From Gnetum montanum (Eukaryota; Streptophyta; Gnetopsida; Gnetales; Gnetaceae), in assembly GCA_015680685.1 (NCBI GenBank), contig MNCI01028339.1, forward strand, positions 31,054 through 95,053: a stretch of DNA of 64,000 nt. Reading direction: 5' to 3'. Numbering within the stretch: the stretch's first letter is position 1; each line of letters starts with the position of its first letter. Below, piece by piece: positions 57,099 to 64,000 of the stretch. A program made the position numbers and the translations under genes. A model generated the notes under the pieces. The model was not told where the DNA came from, did not search any database, and was given only the letters and a program-made list of their open reading frames with translations.

Positions 57099-57999
57099 TG
57101 GGGCTATTTTGATGAGTTCAAGGGTTCCAATATGAATGGAGACTTGTTTGAATATGTCTAGATATTTTGGAACTTAAAATGAACATTCTTATTTTTGGCC
57201 CTACAAGAATAGATGTCTTTTCCTAAGGCAAGACATTTTATCTATAGTATAGGTGTCTATCATATAAGTTGGAGGTATTCTATGTAGGCTTGCAAGTCTA
57301 GAAAGACATTTATACCACCTACTAGACATCTACACTAGACCCAAGACATCTACACCACCTACAAAATGTCTTATCTATGGAACTGATTACTCTTAAGAGG
57401 AACATCTTCTCTTCCTTAAAGACATCTTGTCCAACCATGGGATGTTATTGTATAGATTCCAATGGACTCAAAATTTTAATTTTAAATGTCACAGAGGGTC
57501 AAGACCATGAGAAAATTTATAACTCAACCTCTTGAGCATCCATTTAAGTAAGAGGGATAGAAGTGAGGAGAAAGTAATGATGAGCTTCATTTGAGCATCC
57601 ATTATTGTAAGGATTCATAGCCACTTTATGTGTGAATGTGTTGTATTGGATCTTGAGAACTTGTCTATCCTAGACACTTTCTTTCAACATTTATATTTCT
57701 CTTTCAGTTTTTAGTAATAATAAAAGCTATTTATTTTCTTGTTTCCAAATGTACGTTAAAATTTGAAGGGTTTAGTTTCAATCTTGAGTTATTGAAGCTA
57801 GGTCCTCATCAAGATGTGATCATTGTCATGAAGAGCTATACTTGTAAGTAAATAATGTTCATTTTCATGAATGCATGAAAGATATTATTTTTAGGTGAAA
57901 TTGAAATTTTCTATGGTATTGGATAGGGCTATTTAAATCAAGTGTTAACATAGAAGTTATAAATAAAAATTTTCAAATCAAAAGCACCATAGTTGAAGA
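57099..57999. other. Unassigned old sequence right of element B
   Basis: Non-coding. 57220-57380 has several AAGACAT(T/C)TA..CCACCTAC-like short repeats. 57690-57745 (TTTCAGTTTTTAGTAATAATAAAAGC) resembles the end of a plant LTR or a polyadenylation region, but I cannot find a matching partner in the window. Confidence 0.35.
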
Positions 58000-59990
58000 A
58001 TGGTTCTACTTCATAGAAGGAAATTGGATTTTATACAAATAAAATACTAAGATCTTAGAAACAGTATACCACCTATTTTTGGAGAGACCCTTTTATGGAA
58101 GAATAAGCCAAAGGTAAAAGACTTTACCAATAAGATTATTGATAATTCATAACATTATGACTCATGGGGATATGTTCAATTGAGCTTCAATTACCATGGA
58201 TAATGTAAATACAAAAATGAGGAAGCTAGAGGTAGTAAAAGAAATAACACAAGAAACACCATGAATCACACCTTTTACTATAGTTTAATAAAGTGTATAA
58301 CAATGATTTTCACAAGTAGAAAAAGAGAAGAAAGGATGGTGATGGAGGAAGAAGGTTTTAGTTTTCCATTATGGCAACATTTAGATGGATTACTAACCAT
58401 TCTTTCCAAAATGGGTGAAGGTACTTAGTTTATTTCATTAGCAACCAAGAAGAATAGAATTGAGTACATTATGTAGGATAGCATAGCAATGCCTAAGAAA
58501 TGCATAATGAAAGATGATGTTACAAAGAATGAGAAGGGAATATTGGAATGTGTGATGGGAACCCAAGAGGTAGTAAATGCATTAAAGAACATAATAACTA
58601 ATGATCTAATGACCTCTAGAATCAAATATCCACAGAAAAATATTATACATATAGATACTATAAAAATACTACCAAAAATGGATGTGCTCCAATTTTATTT
58701 TCCATGATTTATACTTATTGACTTGGTAACATGTAACTTTTATGAATTTCAGCTAAGCTTTAACAACAAAAAGGTTTAAAGAAGGAGTAAAACCTAAAGA
58801 TTCCATTGAAGAGAAAGCACAAAGGAAGTTTAAAGAGGAAAAGAAAGTGGTTAAAGAGGAAGCTAGGAAAGTAGAAGAAACCAAGGCATAGAGAAGAACT
58901 AAAGAAATATCTTCATAGACATTGAGTAAAGGAAAAGATGAGGATGAAAAATTCTTAAAGTAGTGATAAAAAGAAGAAACTAAGTTACTACTAGCTTACT
59001 TATTATCATAAGGGCTTGGTAGAACTAACCCTAATTTGGATGAAAGTACAAATGGGGATCCAATAGATATGTACTAGCAAAATGATAAATCATTATTTCC
59101 TCCCTATACTAGAATCATCATCATTGCTAAAGAAAGTAAAGTCATTGATGATAAGGAATGTGAATGGTTGAGGATATAATTAGCTAAAGGAAACTATATA
59201 TCTTATGATAGGAAAGAAATTATCTCATGATAAATTTGATGTATGCTATTTTTTAAATGAACAATGAAGGCCTAAAGAACATAATATAGCAGACCTTGGG
59301 TTATAAGGAAGAGCTACTAAAGGGATAATCATAAGTTTTGCTAGTAAGCTTAAGAAGATTACTAGGACTGGTAAGTGATGTACTAATAACTTAAATGTTT
59401 CTTCTATCTAAGGCATATGGTAATGAACTATCATAGTGATCAGTCTTTCTAGTTTTAAATGTAAAAATTGTCATGGATTGAGTTATTGTAAAAGTTAATA
59501 AACTTGCTCTAATTAGATCAATTTAGAGAACAAACAAAAATTCTAGAAAATATAAATAGACTCACTAATTATGAAGTGAAGATGGCTACCCTTGCTTTTT
59601 ATTAGGTAGATGAAAACATAACTTTAACAACTGAAAAGACAAAAGCAAGGGAGAAGTAACAGAAGCTAAAAGCATAAGTGGTTGAGCTAAGAGCTAAAGT
59701 TGACAATTTGGAAGAAAATTTGAGTGGTAGCATGATAATTAGACATAACACTCCTACCTCAACTTATTAGAAGGAAACAAACATTTGCTAAAGTTTGACA
59801 ATAATTCACCTATAATAGAAATCCATGATGATAGTGATGAAGAGCATGTCCAATGCATAAACTAATAGCAAAGAATACAAAAAGTGGAAGAAAGATAGGA
59901 AGAATACATTTTTTACTATTAGTGGTTTTATGATGTGCTAATCATATGGAGATAATCTGAGGCCATGAAATAATGTGTAAAATGAAGATT
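58000..59990 (+). pseudogene. Unidentified decayed ORF with charged coiled-coil region
   Basis: Plus-strand pieces in order: FLERPFYGRISQRQKTLPIR (58070-58130) and IIHNIMTHGDMFN, a 72-codon open stretch at 58489-58707 (MPKKCIMKDDVTKNEKG), a Lys/Glu-rich stretch EEKAQRKFKEEKKVVKEEAR near 58810-58870, and another at 59630-59730 (VVELRAKVDNLEENLSG). The layout (globular part, then coiled coil) is reminiscent of a retrotransposon 3' ORF like ORF3, but I see no shared motif. Many stops. It is split from 4550-5552 by B if both belong together. Confidence 0.4.
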
Positions 59991-60419
59991 TGTAGATAAT
60001 AAAACATATTTTTAGAGATTTTATGAATTTTATGTATTTTTGAAATTTTCAATTTTTATATATTTTTATTACTTTTGGATTTTTCTAAATTAGTTAAGTA
60101 CATAAAAAATGTAACTAAAAGGTTTAGTAAATGTTGAGTGTTTGGTTTTATGAATTTTAAATGTAAAAAAAAAAATGATGATGCAAGATTAAAGAAAAGA
60201 AATAGAAAAATAAAATTAATATTAATTTCAACAAACATGAGTGTAATGAAGTAAAATAAAAGAAATAAAAGATGACAAAAATAAGAAGAGATTAGAAACT
60301 TATGTTAACTAAAAAGACTAAAGATAAAAAATAGTGAAAAGATAATGAATATATAATATAAAAGGTCTCTTAATGATCATGAGAGCATCTTGAAGATGGT
60401 CTTACTAATCCATGAGCAT
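59991..60419. other. AT-rich non-coding stretch before element I
   Basis: Very AT-rich with runs of A; only short chance ORFs. The five bases before the LTR of I are GCAT plus T (60415-60419, AGCAT), which would be its TSD if found beyond the window. Confidence 0.5.
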
Positions 60420-61327
60420 TGATGAGATGCGATATTGCGTCCTCCCTACAATATCGCATATGCGATATCGCGGTTTGTTGCCAAATTTATAAATAAGAGG
60501 TGGCACTCCCCTCATTTCTCATCCTAGGCTAGAAGTAGCGAAGCTTTGGCAATTTAATCACTCCAAAGATAGAATTTTTCCATGTGTCCGTAGTAGGAGT
60601 CCCAAAGTGAACGGATCTTTATTCGAGCAACTTTGTACCTGAACGCAAGTTGTGTACGGCAATAAAGATGAGCTTTGTGGATAAACCTTGCAGTGCATGG
60701 AATAGGTTTATTACATGTTATTTATTTTTTTCCTAGTAACGCGGCATGAGTATGACTTGGTTACGAGCATTGACGAATGTGTACGGCTAACCAAGGAATC
60801 GGCTACTCATCGCGATTAGATTCTCTCACCCTTATCTCCTAGAACGTGGGACAAGTACGACTTGATTACGAGCATCTACGGATGTGTACAGCTAGTCAAG
60901 GAATCAGCTGGTCGTCACACTTAGGCTAGTTAGGTGCCTCAGTACGACCACTTCGAGCACGTGCGTTATGTGAACGATTAGCATTTGGTAGCCACAGTTG
61001 CATAGTTCAGGGTGTGTACAGTAAGTGGGAATGGATGCTGACGCTAGTTAACTTAGACTTAGGACACTAGTTAGAATTAGTTAGTTCTCTCAACCCTTTG
61101 CTCTTAGTGTAGAAGACATAAAACCAGAAAAGACCAAAAAAATCATATACCTCGGACTTACTTAACCATACACCGTGACAACAACAAGTAAGCCTAGGAA
61201 GACAATGAATGATGAACCCCAAGTGTTCCATGGGGTGTTTAGGCATTTAGTCTACGGAGTTTGACCAGATCGTGCATGCTACGCTCGTTTCATATGGTTG
61301 AGTGTAGGGGTACCTCACCACTCATCA
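60420..61327 (+). repeat. 5' LTR of element I
   Basis: Starts TGATGAGATGCG, ends CACTCATCA, 908 bp, 7-bp inverted ends. GCGATATCGCGG-type palindromes lie at 60428-60475 and TATAAATA at 60488-60495. A GGCAATAAAGATGAGC stretch near 60660 is a candidate R/polyadenylation region. CpG content is higher than in the other LTRs, which suggests less deamination and a younger copy. Confidence 0.93.
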
Positions 61328-61346
61328 TTGGCGCCGTTGCCGAGGA
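61328..61346 (+). other. Primer-binding site of I (tRNA-Asp)
   Basis: TTGGCGCCGTTGCCGAGGA: from the second base it matches the complement of plant tRNA-Asp 3' end (TGGCGCCGTTGCCGGGGA) with a single mismatch. This is the diagnostic primer choice of Athila elements. Confidence 0.9.
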
Positions 61347-61471
61347 CTAAGTGTTTGTGCGCTGAATAGAACATAAGGGATATCACTCACATCGTTGTGC
61401 GCGTTAACGAACCTTCAAGTTAATCAAGAAAAAAATTATTATATAACAGTGAATTTAGCACACCGATAAAA

Positions 61472-63939
61472 ATGCCTTCTTCTCATAAGAGTAACTCACC
61501 ACCTAAGGACCACACACGAGACAGTCGGCAAGATAAAAAGCATAACCAAAATTAGCCAAGTCCTAAACAATATCGGATGACATATACTCATCCCGATGAG
61601 TATATTCATAACTTTACTTTTGTTCTCCATCAGGACAAACAACTGTGGTGGAGGGATTTGCAAGGTAACATTGTGTTACCCCTAGATCGATCAATCTCTT
61701 GCATGCTATTCCGTGCTTTGGTACAGATTGGCATGCAAGAGCATTTCGCTGAATACGTTGTAGAAGATTTTGACATGAGGGATTATTATCCCACAAATTC
61801 CCAAAATATGAGAGACTTAAGGCAGGAGAGCCAACATACATGGTCAAAGGGCAAGGCCCTGCACATCCTTAGCAAAATAGAAGACAAGGAACCCTATATC
61901 ACGGGTTCTTTAGCAAAGTATGTTCCCCCTCCTAATGATGGTGAGGAGGTAGAGTATCAGAACCTATGATCAACGATACATATCCCTGGTTTTGATGCCT
62001 TTGAACACCAACTATTCATAGAGGGAACAACCACTCATGCTAAGGACAGGCACTTTTATCGTCACAACGATTGGGGCCGTAGCAGCCGAAGAGAAGGCAA
62101 GAAACATCGTCATGGTGATGGTTCCCCTTCTTCTTCCCCTTCTTCACATCACTGACGCTCTCCTTCCACATCTGGGTGTAGCCACCATGAGCATAAAGGT
62201 GAGGATAAAAGTAAAAAGGACGAAAGACCTTGACGGGAAAGTCGAGAGCAAGGACAAGGGCAAAGACATAGGGAGAGTAGGGAACAACGCAGACATCATA
62301 GGAATCATGAAAGAGATGATCATGAAGAGCCCCTACTCACATCCCGAAGTATGCTTGACATTACAAAGGCAGTTAGGATTCCCACAAGGCATTTGAAAGA
62401 TAGTAGGATCAAATGATTAGACATGAACAACATCCCATGGTTTGAAGGGGGATACAATGCTGATCCGCAAAATCATTTGTAGGCATTCCACGATGCTTGT
62501 GCCTTGAAGAATATAGAAAATGAGTGGCAGAAACTTAAGTTATTCCCAAGGACACTCGCCAAAGAAGCAAAGAGTTGGTATCAGTCCTTAGAACTGGAAA
62601 CAATTAGGAGGTGGAGTACAATGCTAGAACTATTCAACAAAAAGTATCAAACATACTCCAGAGTGTCCAATTTGCATAAGCAGATCCAAGGCTGGAGGCA
62701 AGGTACACATGAACCCTTGGATGCTGCCATGGCCCACTATTACACATTACTACATCATTGCTCGGGCCATGGGTACGCTCAGCGGGATCAACTTCCCCAC
62801 ATCGTGGATGGGCTAAGGAATGAAACTAGAAGAACCCTTGGGACTTATGCCCAAGGGAGACTCTCACAACTTAGATCCCATGAAGTACGTAGCTTGTTGG
62901 AGCAAGTAGCAAACGAAGAGGGTGAGCTACACAAAAGGGAAAGTGTAGAAGAGTATAACCATGATCCCTCCCTTCGAAAGAAGGGAGTGAAATTTTGTGA
63001 TGAAGAGGATGAGTCACCAATCGAAGAGTTGGTGAATCAGAAAACTTTGCCGATCCAAGAATTAACAACTGAGGTATCGGCCAAAGTAGATCAAATGTGG
63101 GATTCCTTAGACTCAAGAATTGAAACAGTCTTGAAAATTGTAGATGAGTCTAAGGTTGAACAAAGTAGTGACAAAGGTAAGAAAAAGTGGAGAGATTTAG
63201 GCCCTGAACATAACAAGGGTAAGGGAAAAATCACTAACTCCGATGTGGCTAAAGATTCTAATTCAGACGATAACGGGGGATGTGAGATTTGCCATTATGA
63301 CCATCCTAAGGGATGTTACCTCATCATCTCACATCTACAGGAGTCTGGGGTGTAATCGCTTAATCCAAGACTCAACCAACGGCAAACACCTCGTAGGTTA
63401 CCTTATCCACAAGGTAACCCAAGGCAGTTCCACCAACCACTAACGTATTATCCAAGTGGAACTCCACCACAGCCCATCGGACAGCATCAGCAGTGGAAAT
63501 ACCCACAGTCATGGGGGATGCCACCGCCAACACAAAAGTACCCTTACCGGCAGCCTGATCCATATGGTTATTATATGCAGCAGCTGATTTCTCCAAGTGA
63601 CTCTATGGGTCACACAACCCCAAACCATTACTATCAAGCTTGGGAGTACTTCAGAAGGACTCCTTCTCCTTCGGGGGACACTCCATACCCACACCATCCT
63701 CCTAATCCATCCGCACCTCTTCCACCACAAGTAGTTCCTATAACACCTCCTACTTCAACAATGCAAGGGAAACTTCCTCCTCAACCATAGCAACGTCACG
63801 TTGCGAGAGCTGTAAATATCCAACCTGCTACTGGTTCTAACAACTGTAAAATGAGAAGACCTTACTTCAGAATCAAAAGCCCAAACAAACTCTCACAACA
63901 ACCAGCGGTTGAGGCCCTGTACACTCCTCCACCATCTAA
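61472..63939 (+). pseudogene. gag of element I, nearly readable, few stops
   Basis: The ATG at 61472 (MPSSHKSNSPPKDH) is supported by A, C and D. Order: TYTHPDEYIHNFTFVLHQD (61577 on, 130 codons open), an Arg/Ser/His-rich RNA-binding-like domain (about 62040-62330), the linker IPWFEGGYNADPQNH, the capsid domain in the 283-codon frame 62504-63355 (WYQSLELETIRRWSTM, YYTLLHHCSGHGY, HIVDGLRNETRRTLGTY), acidic linker, zinc-knuckle-like CEICHYDHPKGC (63280-63315), SHLQESGV, then a stop (63353) and a Pro/Gln/Tyr-rich tail (63360-63930). Five or so stops. The zinc spacing is CX2CX3HX3C, not the usual CX2CX4HX4C. In Athila, gag is fused to pol; pol would lie beyond the window. Confidence 0.85.
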
Positions 63940-63941
63940 CA

Positions 63942-64000
63942 NAACCATTACTATCAAGCTTGGGAGTACTTCAGAAGGACTCCTTCTCCTTCGGGGGACA
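63942..64000. other. Gap N followed by a duplicated 58-bp segment
   Basis: 63943-64000 is an exact copy of 63623-63680, in the same orientation, right after a single N. This is typical of an unresolved contig overlap. Confidence 0.85.

Larger units (their letters stand above)
60420..64000 (+). mobile_element. Element I: 5' part of a well-preserved Athila-like retrotransposon
   Basis: LTR, primer site and gag, continuing past the window edge. It has the longest open gag frame (283 codons) and the fewest lesions in the window, so it is the best reference copy for the family. The sequence after the N at 63942 repeats 63623-63680 exactly, so the right edge is an assembly join rather than true continuation. 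Confidence 0.88.

Overview
This window looks like intergenic DNA from a large, retrotransposon-filled seed-plant nuclear genome. The reasons are that almost every base belongs to old plant-type Ty3/gypsy LTR retrotransposons of the Athila/Tat branch, the base composition is AT-rich, coding regions are broken by many stops, and no intact host gene is visible. A slow-turnover genome such as a gymnosperm is a reasonable guess, but the species cannot be read from the sequence. All element names (A, B, C, D, G, H, I) are mine; all identifications are by eye from translated motifs, LTR ends (TGATGAG...CTCATCA), primer-binding sites and target-site duplications (TSDs), not from database searches.

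Layout. Element A (1-4549, minus) is the 5' half of an Athila-like element: 5' LTR, gag, protease. An unassigned old sequence (4550-5552, resuming at 57099-60419) received a Tat-like, plus-strand element B (LTRs 5553-6698 and 55969-57098), whose body is split by at least three later insertions. C (9754-34435, minus, candidate TSD CATAG) landed in the gag of B; C itself carries a solo-LTR-like insertion (16896-18533, TSD GTAGG) and a full element D (22014-32095, minus, TSD CCTAG/TCTAG) inside its own gag. G (36095-43421, plus, TSD AAGAT) and H (47080-54910, minus, TSD TTGAT) also landed in B. Element I (60420 to the window end, plus) starts with a well-preserved LTR, a tRNA-Asp-type primer site and the best-preserved gag.

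A, C, D, G, H and I are one Athila-like family sharing LTR 3' ends and primer sites. The complete plan, seen only in C, is LTR - gag - protease - RT/RNase H - integrase - long non-coding spacer - large third ORF (ORF3) - PPT - LTR. ORF3 encodes a basic N-terminus, a globular region with a WY.GET motif that resembles the plant-transposon/ATHILA ORF1 type of domain, a coiled coil of about 300 residues, and a conserved C-terminal block. D has pol but has lost ORF3; G and H have lost pol but kept gag pieces, spacer and ORF3. The spacer holds sequence blocks conserved in several copies and a TATA-type promoter candidate in front of ORF3 in C, G and H. This ORF3 module with its own apparent promoter is the most interesting system in the window.

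Assembly gaps (N) occur at 47356, 47752, 50857, 53698-53704 and 63942; at least two are flanked by artefact-like repeats. No tRNA, rRNA, CRISPR or intact cellular gene was found.
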